Source: Rhizobium phaseoli
Lineage (GTDB): Bacteria; Pseudomonadota; Alphaproteobacteria; Rhizobiales; Rhizobiaceae
Assembly (NCBI RefSeq): GCF_010668805.1
Contig: NZ_WUFT01000010.1
Location: 1-64,000, forward strand
Length of the DNA stretch: 64,000 nt
Direction: 5' to 3'
Both the position numbers and the translations under genes were made by a program. Shown here one piece after another: positions 26,863-36,276 of this stretch (positions within the stretch are counted from its first letter, which is position 1; each line of letters opens with the position of its first letter). The notes beneath the pieces were generated by a model that searched no databases, was not told where the DNA came from, and saw nothing but the letters and a program-made list of their open reading frames with translations.

Positions 26863-27396
26863 ATGGACGCCGCCGCGTCGGACACGTCAGGCATCAGGAT
26901 CGAACCGATCGCTGCTGCCCGTATCGACAGCTTTCATCGCGCGCTCGATGTGGTCGCGCGGGAGAAAAAATACCTGTCCATGCTTGAGGCAACGCCGCTA
27001 CCGGAAACGCGCGCCTTCGTGATGGGCATGATTGCAAAAGCCAATCCGCAATTCGTTGCTATCGCCCAAGATGAGGTCGTCGGCTGGTGCGACATCGACC
27101 GGCATTTCTTCCCGTCGCACGCCCATCGCGGAAAGCTCGGAATGGGGATTCTTCCCGCCTATCGCGGCCAGGGTCTCGGACGAAAGCTCATCGAGACGAC
27201 CTTGAGGGCCGCGCAGGAAGCCGGCTTTATCCGGGTCGAACTCGATGTTTACCAAGACAATCACCGGGCGATCGCACTCTATGAAAAGATGGGGTTCGTG
27301 CGCGAGGGCATCATCCGGCGCGCCGCGCGCATCGACGGCCGATTCATCGATGCCATCGGCATGGCGCGTCTGTTCGATGAGGATCCAGCGGTATAA
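26863..27396 (+). CDS. GNAT-family N-acetyltransferase
   Basis: A 177-residue acetyltransferase. The acetyl-CoA motif is LGMGILPAYRGQGLGRKLI (near residue 88), followed by VELDVYQDNHRAIALYEKMGFVREG, as in RimI-type and phosphinothricin-type GNATs. ATG 26863 has AAGGAG 6 bases upstream. The substrate, a protein or small amine, is unknown. It is divergent from the histidine kinase. Confidence 0.9.
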   Translation: MDAAASDTSGIRIEPIAAARIDSFHRALDVVAREKKYLSMLEATPLPETRAFVMGMIAKANPQFVAIAQDEVVGWCDIDRHFFPSHAHRGKLGMGILPAYRGQGLGRKLIETTLRAAQEAGFIRVELDVYQDNHRAIALYEKMGFVREGIIRRAARIDGRFIDAIGMARLFDEDPAV

Positions 27397-27594
27397 GTCG
27401 GCGTATCGTCGTGCTGCGATTGTGAGCCTCGGAGAGGAAATCACCGCCAAGGGCTCGTGACGCCGGCCGATCTCATCGATGCGGACAAGTTGCGGAGTTT
27501 GAGCAGGTCGTTTGTATCGGCGCCCGCTCACGTGATCATCGCGCTTCTCGAAAAACACGTTACGCCGGCAGGCTTAGTTGGCCCACCCCTGCCC

Positions 27595-28509
27595 CTATCG
27601 GGCGAAGGCCTCGAACGGGTTCTCATGGGTCAGGCGTACCAGGGTCGTGTCGTCCAGGCCTCGCCGTCGTAGCTCGGGCAACAGAACCGTGGAAAGATGG
27701 GTGTACGGCTTGGGTGTCCCGCCCATCGGCTGCGCCGGATCGAACCAGCCCCGGTCATGGCTCAACAACAGGCGGTCGCCGCAGCCCGCCTCCAGCGCCT
27801 TCATCACCAGGTCCGCCACCTCCTTATCTCCGGCTCTGCCGACATGGTCATACTCGATCCAAGCGCCGCGCTCGGCGACGGCGACGTTGTAGGCGAAGTC
27901 CTTTTCTTCCTGCGTATGGATCGAGATGAACCTGTCGGCCCTGTAGCCCTCCGCCTCGATGACATCGAGCTGATCCATGACGACCCGTCCTCTGATCGTA
28001 TGACTGCCGATGACGGCGTCTGTCTGCGCTGCCGCGCGCGCGGCTGCCCGCAGGATTTTCGTCTCGAGCGCCGTCATGCCATCATCACCGGCGCTGAGCT
28101 TGATCCAGCCCGCCTGGAACCCGGTCTCGCCGATCTGCTCCGTCAGCTCGGCAAGCATCCACGCCTCGAGCTCCTTCTCGGAAGCATGGCGGACCCATTC
28201 GGGGATCCACGGCTCGCGGTAATTGCCGGTGGGAACGACGATCGGAAAATCCGTCGCAAGCGACACGGCAAGATCGATATCCGCACGACGTCCGACGCCG
28301 CCCGTCGAACATTCGACGAGTGCCGTCACCCCGAGCTTCTTGATCCGCTCGATTTCCGGGGCCATCAGCCGAACGACGGCGTCGGTCTCTGCTTCGGCAT
28401 AACCGGGCTGGTCGGGTGTCCTGAGGTCAACGAAGACGTGCTCATGCGGGAGGATCATCCCCAGTTGGGATTTGCTCCTGGGCCCAAGCGTTGTGCGAAG
28501 ATGCTTCAA
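27595..28509 (-). CDS. Phosphotriesterase-family metal-dependent hydrolase
   Basis: A 304-residue amidohydrolase-superfamily TIM barrel. The binuclear metal site appears as H22/H24 (ILPHEHVFVDLR), a likely carboxylated Lys in GWIKLSAG, His in VIGSHT and SIHTQEE, and the late Asp in LLSHDRGW. The family includes phosphotriesterases, lactonases and many enzymes of unknown specificity. No operon partner is evident. Length is normal. Confidence 0.9.
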   Translation of the reverse strand: MKHLRTTLGPRSKSQLGMILPHEHVFVDLRTPDQPGYAEAETDAVVRLMAPEIERIKKLGVTALVECSTGGVGRRADIDLAVSLATDFPIVVPTGNYREPWIPEWVRHASEKELEAWMLAELTEQIGETGFQAGWIKLSAGDDGMTALETKILRAAARAAAQTDAVIGSHTIRGRVVMDQLDVIEAEGYRADRFISIHTQEEKDFAYNVAVAERGAWIEYDHVGRAGDKEVADLVMKALEAGCGDRLLLSHDRGWFDPAQPMGGTPKPYTHLSTVLLPELRRRGLDDTTLVRLTHENPFEAFAR

Positions 28510-28818
28510 AGTCTCTCCCTGCGGTCATAACGGCTTTGCTTAGAGCCCTCGCCCGACACCGCGAAGGTAGATCGTTAAGTGACGAAATCAATCGCCCACT
28601 CGATCGAAATTCTGCAAGTGAGCTCGTGTCAATTTCCGGCTTCGCACTGACTGCTGGTGAGCAGACGGCCGCTAGGGAGAGGATAGCCGCATCGGCGTCT
28701 TCGGCGCAGCGTCAACGACGCCTCTTCCCGTCCTTGCCTCTGCGCCCCCGCAATCGATCTATTGGATCGATGGCTCCCACTTCGCGCGACCTGGCCCCAC
28801 CACAGTGGCACCTGGCTC
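28510..28818. other. Intergenic stretch with no gene seen
   Basis: About 309 bases between two leftward genes. ATCGATCTATTGGATCGAT near 28753 is a small imperfect palindrome. I see no coding frame with support, and the region probably holds the promoter of the phosphotriesterase-like gene. Confidence 0.4.
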
Positions 28819-29451
28819 TCACCCCGGTCGGCGCACCGCGCGGATCTTGCCGCTGCCGCCACCGCCGCAGAAGAAGCAGTCGCCGCCGTCGGATTCGAGG
28901 CCGGAGACACCGGTGCCTTCGGGCATGTCGAGCCGTTCCAGCACCTCCCCCGTTTCGGGGTCGATGCGCCTGACGTCGCTGTCGTCGCCCTCCCAGGTGC
29001 CGTGCCAGAGCTGGCCGTCGACCCAGGTGACACCTGTCACGACGCGGTTGGATTCGATCGTGCGCAGGATCTTGCCCGTCTCCGGGTCGATCTGATGGAT
29101 TTTGCGGCCGCGGTGCTGGCCGACCCAGAGCGTGCCTTCGGCCCAGGCAAGACCAGAATCGCCGCCATTGCCGGGCGCCGGGATGGTGGAAAGGATACGG
29201 CCGGTCTTCGGATCGATCTTGTGAATGACATCCTCGGCGATCTGATAGAGGAACTCACCGTCGAAAGCCGTCCCGGCATGCGACGCGACCTCGATCGAGC
29301 GCACCACCTCGCCGCTTGCGGGATCGAGCGCGTTCAGGCGGTCGCCCGAGGCAAACCAGACATGTTCGCCGTCGAAGGTGACGCCATTGACGCGCTCAGC
29401 GCCGGGAAACGGTCCATATTCACGCAGGATATTCGCAGCCGATTTTTTCAT
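28819..29451 (-). CDS. Beta-propeller repeat protein (PQQ/Vgb-like)
   Basis: A 210-residue protein made of repeated blades with the pattern DP(A/K/E)(T/S)G(E/K)(V/I)L, for example ALDPASGEVV, KIDPKTGRIL, QIDPETGKIL and RIDPETGEVL. This is typical of streptogramin-lyase-like, glutamine-cyclotransferase-like or PQQ-type propellers. No signal peptide is seen, so it is probably cytoplasmic. ATG 29451 is preferred over 29466 because AAGGAAG lies just upstream. The C-terminus has a Gly-rich CFFCGGGGSG segment. Function is unknown. Confidence 0.82.
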   Translation of the reverse strand: MKKSAANILREYGPFPGAERVNGVTFDGEHVWFASGDRLNALDPASGEVVRSIEVASHAGTAFDGEFLYQIAEDVIHKIDPKTGRILSTIPAPGNGGDSGLAWAEGTLWVGQHRGRKIHQIDPETGKILRTIESNRVVTGVTWVDGQLWHGTWEGDDSDVRRIDPETGEVLERLDMPEGTGVSGLESDGGDCFFCGGGGSGKIRAVRRPG

Positions 29452-29495
29452 CTCTTCCTTCCCCATTACTCCGGTTCTTTATAACTCGAGCCATC

Positions 29496-30716
29496 CTAAT
29501 CGCTCGGCAGCGGCCCGGGGAGTAACAAGATCGTCGGGAAACCAGGCAGCGGCGGGCTCATCCAGCGCCGTGCCCGCCCGCGCCCCAACGATTGTACCTT
29601 GCCTTCACCGGCCAGCGAATCCAGCGCCCGCTGCACGGTGCGGGGGCTGGCCGCGAGCGCAATCGCCAGCGCCGAACTCGACCACGCCTCCCCGTCGGCC
29701 AGAAACGCGAGCACCGCGCCATGCGCCCCTTCGACGAGGGGCGCCAGCACGGCAATCTCCTGGGCGCCGCGCGGCGAAAGCGCAAAGCCGCGCTTCGTCG
29801 CCGAAACCTCTGCCAGTCCGCGCAGCTCGGCGCGCAGCCGGCCGATCTCGACCCGCAGCCGGGCGCGATGCGATTCATCGGCATGTTTGCCGCGGAAGGC
29901 GCGGGCAATCAGCGTGCCCCGTGCCACATCCGCCGGCCAGGCTTCGGCAAGGGCGCGGGCAAGCGCAAACAGCACCGGCCGCGTCGCCAGCGAGACCGCC
30001 ATCCCTGCATTCCACACCACATGGCGGCACGCATCGACGACGAGCGTGCCGGAGGAAAGCAGCTCTTCCACTCCAGCAAGCAGGAGCGGACGTTCCTGCC
30101 CGCGCGACATCAGCCGCGCCGCCGGAGTATCGAGCACCAGGGCGGCGGCTTCGACCTCCGCCGTCAAAGCCGGGATATCGGCCGCTCGCGCAGCAAGCCT
30201 TGCCCGGTCCAGCGCCGAACGCGCCGCCATCGTCTGCAGGCGGCGGACGGCAATGCCCGCCGCCACCAGCTCGTGGGCAGCCCGCAGAGCCGGTGGCAGC
30301 GGCGCCGGATCGAGTGCGGCGAGCGCGCGCTCGGCCTCGTCAAGGCGGCCGATCAGCACCAGTCTGCGGATGCCGACATTGCCCGCATGGGCGGCATTGA
30401 CCCTGTCGCCATGCGCTTCCAGCACCTTGCGCGCCGCTTCCAGCGCCTTCGGCGGCCAAATGAGATCACGCGAAACCAGCGCGATCTCGGCCTCGGCGAC
30501 CACGCAGCGCGCTCGCGCCACCGCCTCCCGCGGGCCGAAGGCGCGCGCCGCGCTCTTCAGCAGCGACTTGGCGCGAACGAGATCGCCAAGCTGTGCCATC
30601 GCGATGCCGCGCAGCGCCAGCGCCGGCGCATCGTCGCGCAACGCCACCCGCTTCAGCGCGCCGAGCGCATCGCCTGTCGCCAGCGCCCGCGCCGCGGCTG
30701 TGATCAGCGAGTCCAT
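29496..30716 (-). CDS. Helix-rich protein with C-terminal winged-helix domain, putative regulator
   Basis: A 406-residue protein, very rich in Ala, Arg and Leu. Residues about 1-200 are TPR-like helical hairpins (ALATGDALGALKRVALRDD...). Residues about 270-390 contain an ATKRGFALS segment and a winged-helix part (SSSALAIALAASPRTVQRALDSLAGEGKV). Similar rhizobial proteins are annotated as helix-turn-helix regulators. It is divergent from the DUF899 gene at 30836 and may regulate it. No effector is evident. Confidence 0.75.
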   Translation of the reverse strand: MDSLITAAARALATGDALGALKRVALRDDAPALALRGIAMAQLGDLVRAKSLLKSAARAFGPREAVARARCVVAEAEIALVSRDLIWPPKALEAARKVLEAHGDRVNAAHAGNVGIRRLVLIGRLDEAERALAALDPAPLPPALRAAHELVAAGIAVRRLQTMAARSALDRARLAARAADIPALTAEVEAAALVLDTPAARLMSRGQERPLLLAGVEELLSSGTLVVDACRHVVWNAGMAVSLATRPVLFALARALAEAWPADVARGTLIARAFRGKHADESHRARLRVEIGRLRAELRGLAEVSATKRGFALSPRGAQEIAVLAPLVEGAHGAVLAFLADGEAWSSSALAIALAASPRTVQRALDSLAGEGKVQSLGRGRARRWMSPPLPGFPTILLLPGPLPSD

Positions 30717-30835
30717 TCAAATCCCGTCACACTTGTCACTCCCGCTATTCCACTGCCCGGCCGTAATCTGCGTGAGACCGGCAGGCAAGCCTGCGCCGGA
30801 TGCTACGACGATAGACAGGCAAAGGAGAAGACCCA

Positions 30836-31633
30836 ATGACGGCACAACCGAACGCAACGCGCCAGCAGTGGCTGGCAGCCAGGCTCGATCTGCTCGAGGA
30901 GGAGAAGGAACTGACCAGGCAGAGCGACGCGCTGGCGCTCAAGCGTCAGCAATTGCCGCGTGTGAGGATCGAAAAAGATTACCGCTTCGACACCGAAGAC
31001 GGCAACGTCTCGCTGAAAGACCTCTTCGGCGGCCGTTCGCAGCTTCTCGTCTATCACTTCATGTTCGGCCCCGATTATACCGCCGGATGCCCGTCTTGCT
31101 CCTCGATTGCCGACGGTTTCAACGGCTTGTTCGTCCATCTCGAAAACCACGATGTCGCCTTCACGGCGGTCTCGCGCGCGCCTCTGACAAAGCTTCAGGC
31201 TTTCAAACAGCGCATGGGCTGGAGCTTCCCCTGGGCCTCGTCCTTCGGCAGCGATTTCAACGGCGATTTCAGCGTTTGGTTCAGCGCCGAAGAGCAGCAC
31301 CGCGGCGACGTTGACTATAATTACCGCCGCGAACCGCCTGCCCCCGAACCGCTCGCCGGCAAGACCGTGCAGGAATGGCAATCGCCAGGCAGCGAGGGAC
31401 CGGTGGCCCAGATTGCTGCCATGACCGGCACCGATGTCGCCACCTACACCCGCGACCGGCCGGGAGTCAGCGCCTTCGAGCTTGTCGATGGTGCCGTCTA
31501 TCACAGCTATTCAAGCTATGCCCGCGGGCTGGACGGGCTCTGGGGCATGTACCAATGGCTCGACCGCGCCCCAAAGGGCCGCAACGAAACCGGCATCTGG
31601 TGGCGCCATCACGACCGGTACGGCAAGGAGTAA
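30836..31633 (+). CDS. DUF899-family thioredoxin-like protein
   Basis: A 265-residue protein of the DUF899 family. It has the N-terminal coiled helix (RLDLLEEEKELTRQSDALALKRQQLP), the conserved YRFDTEDG, a redox-like CPSCS motif near residue 86 in FGPDYTAGCPSCSS, and a Gly/Trp-rich C-terminus ending in WWRHHDRYG. The fold is thioredoxin-like; the biochemical role is not established. AAAGGAG lies upstream of ATG 30836. The next gene follows after 5 bases. Confidence 0.9.
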   Translation: MTAQPNATRQQWLAARLDLLEEEKELTRQSDALALKRQQLPRVRIEKDYRFDTEDGNVSLKDLFGGRSQLLVYHFMFGPDYTAGCPSCSSIADGFNGLFVHLENHDVAFTAVSRAPLTKLQAFKQRMGWSFPWASSFGSDFNGDFSVWFSAEEQHRGDVDYNYRREPPAPEPLAGKTVQEWQSPGSEGPVAQIAAMTGTDVATYTRDRPGVSAFELVDGAVYHSYSSYARGLDGLWGMYQWLDRAPKGRNETGIWWRHHDRYGKE

Positions 31634-31638
31634 CGCCG

Positions 31639-32001
31639 ATGCTGCTTTCGGCCCACACTCCAAAGAGAGGCGACGGCAACGCCTCTCTCAACGCCGCCGA
31701 ATGGCTGTCGCTGGCCGCCGCAGCAGACGGATCAGCTGCTAAGCCGAGCGGTGGAATGGCTGGCCCAGGCGGCGGGATCGCCGCCCACGCCGCGGACTGG
31801 CTATCACTCGCCGCCGCCCCGACATTCGCACTCATGGCGCTGCTGACGGCCGCGACCGGCAGCGCCGATATGATCTGCACCACGACGCCGAATGCCTTCC
31901 CGATCGGCGGAATGGTGCTCATGTACCTGCTGATGAGCGGCTTCCACCTGATGCCCTGGCTACGGCTCGCCGCCGGATGGCGAGGCTTGAGCGAGCGGTG
32001 A
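31639..32001 (+). CDS. Small membrane protein downstream of DUF899
   Basis: A 120-residue protein with a low-complexity N-terminal half that carries two imperfect repeats (AEWLSLAAAADGS and ADWLSLAAAPTF). The C-terminal half has two hydrophobic helices (FALMALLTAATGSADMI and GGMVLMYLLMSGFHLMPW). The start is 5 bases after the DUF899 stop, so the genes are probably co-transcribed. It is unlike any named family I know, though small proteins with the two-helix end often accompany DUF899 genes in rhizobia. Confidence 0.65.
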   Translation: MLLSAHTPKRGDGNASLNAAEWLSLAAAADGSAAKPSGGMAGPGGGIAAHAADWLSLAAAPTFALMALLTAATGSADMICTTTPNAFPIGGMVLMYLLMSGFHLMPWLRLAAGWRGLSER

Positions 32002-32178
32002 TGGCGCCAAGCGCCGCCACATCTCTCCTCCGTCATTCCTGTCCTCGGGCTTTGACCCCCAAGAGATGTCACAGGAGTGTCGGAGATTGGGGTATTCTCG
32101 CCAAATTTTCTGCTGACGGGTCATGGCCGGGTGTTCGATTGCTCGCTCCACACCGCCCCCTTGCCGACGCGGCTAAGT

Positions 32179-32820
32179 TCATGCCTTCACCTCGATGAAG
32201 TCAATCGGCCCGCCGGCGACGTCATCATTAAACACCGCACAGGAAAGCTTGCCGCCGAAGACGCAGCCGCTATCGATATTGGTGCGGTTTCCTGTCGTCA
32301 CTGGGTTGGACAGTGAGGGCGTATGGCCGTGGACCAGATGCTTGCCCCAATACTCCTCAGACCGGCCGGGAGGAAAGCGGATCCATAGAAGATCGTGCTC
32401 GCTCTGCTGCGCCAGTGGGAATGCGGTATCGACACCGGCATGGACGAAGATGCGGTGCCGATCGACATGCATGAACAGACGATCGGCCGCCCATTGCAGA
32501 TGCTGGGGCAGAACCCTGCCGCCAAACGAAATCTCGGTTTCAACTCCGCCATTGCCGAGCCATGCGGCCCTGTTATCGCTATCGGCATAGGCAGCGACCA
32601 TCATGTCCTCATGATTGCCTTTCAGGCAGATCCAGCGCCACGGGTCGGACGGACCGGCAATGAGCCGGTCGAGGACACGTCTGCTGTCAGGCCCGCGATC
32701 GATATAGTCGCCAAGGAAAACCACAGTCCCTTCGGAAGCGTAAGTTGAGATACGATCGATCATGCTGTGGAGCGGATCGATGCAGCCGTGAATGTCGCCT
32801 ATGGCAAACGTGTAGCGCAT
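32179..32820 (-). CDS. Calcineurin-type metallophosphatase (PrpE/ApaH-like)
   Basis: A 213-residue phosphoesterase with the complete metal-site signature: GDIHGC (D/H near residues 8-10), GDYIDRGPDS, GNHED, then later His residues in FVHAGVD and HGHTPS. This matches serine/threonine protein phosphatases and Ap4A-type hydrolases of the lambda-phosphatase group. ATG 32820 puts the first motif at the usual place; an in-frame ATG 11 codons earlier (32853) is possible. The substrate is unknown. Confidence 0.9.
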   Translation of the reverse strand: MRYTFAIGDIHGCIDPLHSMIDRISTYASEGTVVFLGDYIDRGPDSRRVLDRLIAGPSDPWRWICLKGNHEDMMVAAYADSDNRAAWLGNGGVETEISFGGRVLPQHLQWAADRLFMHVDRHRIFVHAGVDTAFPLAQQSEHDLLWIRFPPGRSEEYWGKHLVHGHTPSLSNPVTTGNRTNIDSGCVFGGKLSCAVFNDDVAGGPIDFIEVKA

Positions 32821-33263
32821 GTTCCAAGCCTCGGCGGCGATGTTACGGCCCATGGTCAAGGCCGAGAAGGCGTGCAGGCGCGTGGCACGAAGGCTCCCGC
32901 TCCCTTCGCGGTCCGCCGCATCATAACAAACGCAAACCCCTCCGCCATCGCGAAAACCGACTCCGTCTCCGACATTTACCGCGATTGCCTCTCCTTCCGC
33001 TTGAAGAGATTGGCGGGCGCGGCTGTTGGCTCTCTCCAACCTCATCTCGAGGTGCCCCGTGAGGGCCTCGAAGGACGAGGGCTGATCGGCGTGCCTCAGA
33101 GCGGCAGGGAGTTGCAGCAACCGGCGTTTGGCGTGCCTCCCGCCAAAAGACCGGTTCCGACAACACCGATGCGCCCCACCAGGCAGTTCCGATTGTCTTC
33201 CGGGCCGAAACTGTGCGATGACGCATCACCCCCAGATACAATAGTTCAAGGTGCGGCATCGGC
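32821..33263. other. Intergenic stretch with one dispersed repeat copy
   Basis: These 443 bases between the phosphatase (minus) and luciferase-like gene (plus) show no supported gene. At about 33038-33090 the sequence CAACCTCATCTCGAGGTGCC followed by GCCTCGAAGGACGAGG is a copy of the repeat family seen at 10411 and 10646. The end of the region holds the promoter of 33264. Confidence 0.55.
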
Positions 33264-34286
33264 ATGAAGAAGATCGGTTTCCTCTCGTTCGGGCACTGGA
33301 CGCCCTCGCCTCAATCGCAGACACGCTCGGCCGGCGATGCGCTGCTCCAGTCGATCGACCTTGCCGTCGCGGCCGAGGAGCTCGGTGCCGACGGGGCCTA
33401 TTTTCGGGTGCATCATTTCGCCCGCCAGCTGGCCGCACCCTTCCCGCTACTATCAGCCGTCGGCGCAAAAACCAGCCGGATCGAGATCGGCACCGCGGTC
33501 ATCGACATGCGCTACGAGAACCCGCTCTATATGGCCGAGGATGCCAGTGCCGCCGACCTTATCGCCGGCGGCCGGCTACAGCTCGGCATCAGCCGCGGTT
33601 CCCCCGAGCAGGTGATCGATGGCTGGCGCCATTTCGGCTATGCCCCGCCCGAAGGCCAGAGCGAGGCTGACATGGCCCGCCATCACGCAGAAGTATTCCT
33701 CGAAGTGTTGCGCGGCGAAGGTTTTGCCAAGCCCAACCCGCGGCCGATGTTTCCGAACCCGCCGGGCCTCCTGCGCCTCGAGCCGCATTCGGAGGGACTG
33801 CGCGAGCGGATCTGGTGGGGCGCAAGCTCCAATGCCACCGCCGTCTGGGCGGCCAAGCTCGGCATGAACCTGCAGAGCTCGACGCTGAAGGACGACGAGA
33901 CAGGAGAGCCGTTCCACGTCCAGCAGGCCGACCAGATCCGCGCCTACCGCGAGGCCTGGAAGGCAGCCGGTCACACACGCCAGCCGCGCGTCTCGGTCAG
34001 CCGCAGCATCTTCGCACTGGTCGACGACCGTGATCGCGCCTATTTCGGCTACGGCAACGACGAGGACGACAAGATCGGTTTCATCGACGAAAAGACCCGG
34101 GCGATCTTCGGCCGAAGCTATGCCGCCGAACCCGATGCCCTGGTTAAGCAGCTCGCCGAGGATCAGGCGATCGCCGAGGCCGACACACTGCTGCTCACCG
34201 TCCCCAACCAGCTCGGCGTTGCCTACAACGCCCATGTCATCGAGGCGATCCTGACCCACGTCGCCCCGGCGCTTGGCTGGCGCTGA
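33264..34286 (+). CDS. Luciferase-like (LLM) flavin-dependent oxidoreductase
   Basis: A 340-residue TIM-barrel protein of the bacterial luciferase-like monooxygenase superfamily. It begins KKIGFLSFGHW and has GAYFRVHHFARQLAAPFPLL, RIEIGTAVIDMRYENPLYMAE and GRLQLGISRGSPEQ, the usual flavin- and phosphate-binding segments. Such enzymes use reduced FMN or F420 to oxidise diverse substrates. It is convergent with the AraC regulator (13-base gap). The substrate is unknown. Confidence 0.9.
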   Translation: MKKIGFLSFGHWTPSPQSQTRSAGDALLQSIDLAVAAEELGADGAYFRVHHFARQLAAPFPLLSAVGAKTSRIEIGTAVIDMRYENPLYMAEDASAADLIAGGRLQLGISRGSPEQVIDGWRHFGYAPPEGQSEADMARHHAEVFLEVLRGEGFAKPNPRPMFPNPPGLLRLEPHSEGLRERIWWGASSNATAVWAAKLGMNLQSSTLKDDETGEPFHVQQADQIRAYREAWKAAGHTRQPRVSVSRSIFALVDDRDRAYFGYGNDEDDKIGFIDEKTRAIFGRSYAAEPDALVKQLAEDQAIAEADTLLLTVPNQLGVAYNAHVIEAILTHVAPALGWR

Positions 34287-34298
34287 CACCTGCTATTT

Positions 34299-35123
34299 TC
34301 AAACCCGCAGATATCGCGCGCGGAATTCGCGGGGACTGCAGCCTTCGCGTTCGTGAAAAATACGTGAAAAATAAAATGGGTCTTCCAGGCCGACCATGGC
34401 GGCCACCGCTTCGATCTTTTGGTCGGTGGTTGCCAACAGCTGTTTGGCATGGTCCATGCGCACCCGAAGCTGGAATGCTTTGGGAGGAAGTCCGGTTTCA
34501 AGCGTGAACCGCCTGCGCAGCGTCGCCGGCGACATGCCGAGTTCGGCGGCGAAGGCAGCGAGATCGAGCGGTTGCATCGCCCGCTGCCGTAGCGTTTCGA
34601 CGATGTCCGCCATATCAGGCCTTCGCTGGTGTCGATCGGCCGCTCCACTCGCCTGTCTGGCGGCTGTGATGACGATGTGATGCAGCATCAATGCCGCCGA
34701 CGCCTGCCCAAGGTTGGTATCGTCAAGCAGATCGGCATGTAGCTTGCCGAAGAGCCGCGCCAGCTCATCGGGATGATGCAGGGGCACGACGGGATGCCGC
34801 TCGGCAATCATCCTCAGCCTGACGAAGTCTCGCATGAAGGATCCCTCGAAAAGCGCCCAACGCTCGTCCCAGCCGCCTTCGTCGGGAGCGTAGGAATGCG
34901 TGCGGTTGGGAAACAGCCAGAACAGAGCAGGCCCAATCAGCCTGAGACGGCCGCTGGCGGCGGTTTCCAGCCAGCCTTGCCCGCGCTCCACCAGCACGAC
35001 GGCGAAACTCGGAAGTTTACGGTCGCTCACCGCATGGCGGGCATGCTGCCTGCCGCTGCCGATGACCGCCAGTCCGCCGGCCGCGTCGAGCGGTGTTCTA
35101 TAGATGGCCTCGGCATCTTTCAT
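34299..35123 (-). CDS. AraC-family transcriptional regulator
   Basis: A 274-residue regulator. The N-terminal cupin-like ligand-binding domain covers about 1-150 (FAVVLVERGQGWLE). The C-terminal double helix-turn-helix covers about 170-272, with LAAFAAELGMSPATLRRRFTLETG and the family signature DPFYFSRIFHEREGCSPREFR. It is divergent from the phytanoyl-CoA dioxygenase-like gene at 35221, which is its likely target. Confidence 0.92.
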   Translation of the reverse strand: MKDAEAIYRTPLDAAGGLAVIGSGRQHARHAVSDRKLPSFAVVLVERGQGWLETAASGRLRLIGPALFWLFPNRTHSYAPDEGGWDERWALFEGSFMRDFVRLRMIAERHPVVPLHHPDELARLFGKLHADLLDDTNLGQASAALMLHHIVITAARQASGAADRHQRRPDMADIVETLRQRAMQPLDLAAFAAELGMSPATLRRRFTLETGLPPKAFQLRVRMDHAKQLLATTDQKIEAVAAMVGLEDPFYFSRIFHEREGCSPREFRARYLRV

Positions 35124-35220
35124 GATGAGCGAAAAGTCCAGCTGCCAATTTTCTCTATGTCGGTTGTCCCTGCAGACCAGCTAATTATTGGCAAATCAAC
35201 TTAAGCTGAGGAAGGCTGAA

Positions 35221-36147
35221 ATGTCGATTGCCACCGGAGCCATGCAGACCAGAACGCCGGAATTTCCTCTTATCGCCCATGGCAAGACCTTGGCTGCGGA
35301 GCGGATGGGCTGGCTCACGCCGACCGATCCGGCCATCGGCGTCGACGCCATCCGCCGCCGCTACCAGGACGATGGCTATGTCTGGCTGAAAGGTCTTCTG
35401 CCGCGGGCCGATATCATCGACTTCCGCGGTTGGGTGTTCGAGCGCCTCGCGATGACAGGACTGGTCGAGCCCGGCAGCGATTTTTCGCAAGGGATCGCGT
35501 CGGCCGCCGGCCCCGACTGGAGCCTGGCGAACCGGCGCCTGATGTCGCTTGTCCGCTCCGCCGCTTATGAGGGCTTTTGCACGCAACCGCTGCTCATCCG
35601 CTTCATGGACGAATTTCTGCAGGGCATCTCCTACTTGCACAAGCGCAAGATCATGCGTTTCACTCAGCCCGGTTCGCCGACAGCCACCCCCGCCCACTAC
35701 GATCTCGTCTATCTCCGCGGCGGCACCAGCCGCCTGGTGACGGCCTGGATCCCGATCGGCGATATCCCCTCGGAGATGGGCGGCCTCGTCTACCTCGAAG
35801 GCTCGCACGCGCTTGGAGTCAAGATGGAGGCCGAGTTCCAGGCCGCAAGCGGCGATCTTTCGCCTGAAGCGCGGATCAGCGCCTATAACAGCCACATGAC
35901 GGAAGGCGGCTGGGTCTCGAAGGATCTCCCGGATATGGCGGAGCGCTTCAACACCCGCTGGCTCGCCGCCGATTATGAGGCTGGTGACGTCGTGCTCCAC
36001 TCGCCCTACATGATCCACGCCTCGACCACCAACCAGGATCGCGGCGGCCGGCGGCTGCGCCTCTCCACCGACATCAGATATCAGAATGTCGACGACGAGA
36101 TCGACGCCCGATGGAACAACCATTGGAGCCTCGGCGATATGCTGTAG
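35221..36147 (+). CDS. Phytanoyl-CoA dioxygenase (PhyH)-family protein
   Basis: A 308-residue Fe(II)/2-oxoglutarate-dependent oxygenase fold. The metal-binding HxD appears in PAHYDLVYLRGG (near residue 160), the distal His in VLHSPYMIHAST and the 2-oxoglutarate Arg in RRLRLSTDIRYQ, so it should be catalytically competent. ATG 35221 has GAGGAAG upstream. Family members hydroxylate lipids or small metabolites. It is divergent from the AraC regulator; the inducer and the substrate may be the same compound. Confidence 0.9.
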   Translation: MSIATGAMQTRTPEFPLIAHGKTLAAERMGWLTPTDPAIGVDAIRRRYQDDGYVWLKGLLPRADIIDFRGWVFERLAMTGLVEPGSDFSQGIASAAGPDWSLANRRLMSLVRSAAYEGFCTQPLLIRFMDEFLQGISYLHKRKIMRFTQPGSPTATPAHYDLVYLRGGTSRLVTAWIPIGDIPSEMGGLVYLEGSHALGVKMEAEFQAASGDLSPEARISAYNSHMTEGGWVSKDLPDMAERFNTRWLAADYEAGDVVLHSPYMIHASTTNQDRGGRRLRLSTDIRYQNVDDEIDARWNNHWSLGDML

Positions 36148-36276
36148 CCCAGTTCCAGCACCCCAGCAGTCAAGCCTCGGGACCTTACTGCCGCGGTGAG
36201 CGTTGATGGTCCGAGCCTTGAATCGGTTGCATGACTGACCGACTTATGGCTGGGACCGAACCGCTCGAGTTGCCTG

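Noticed and set aside
27457..27672. 71-codon plus-strand frame near the phosphotriesterase-like gene
   Set aside because: Much of it overlaps the 3' end of the opposite-strand hydrolase and it has no clear motif.
29592..31314. Long open frames antisense to the winged-helix regulator
   Set aside because: Low-complexity Arg/Ala/Ser-rich translations covering a real gene on the minus strand; no start site or motif.
33264..36147. A single operon spanning the luciferase-like, AraC and PhyH genes
   Set aside because: The orientations are plus, minus, plus, so they cannot be one transcript; only the AraC-PhyH divergent pairing is plausible.
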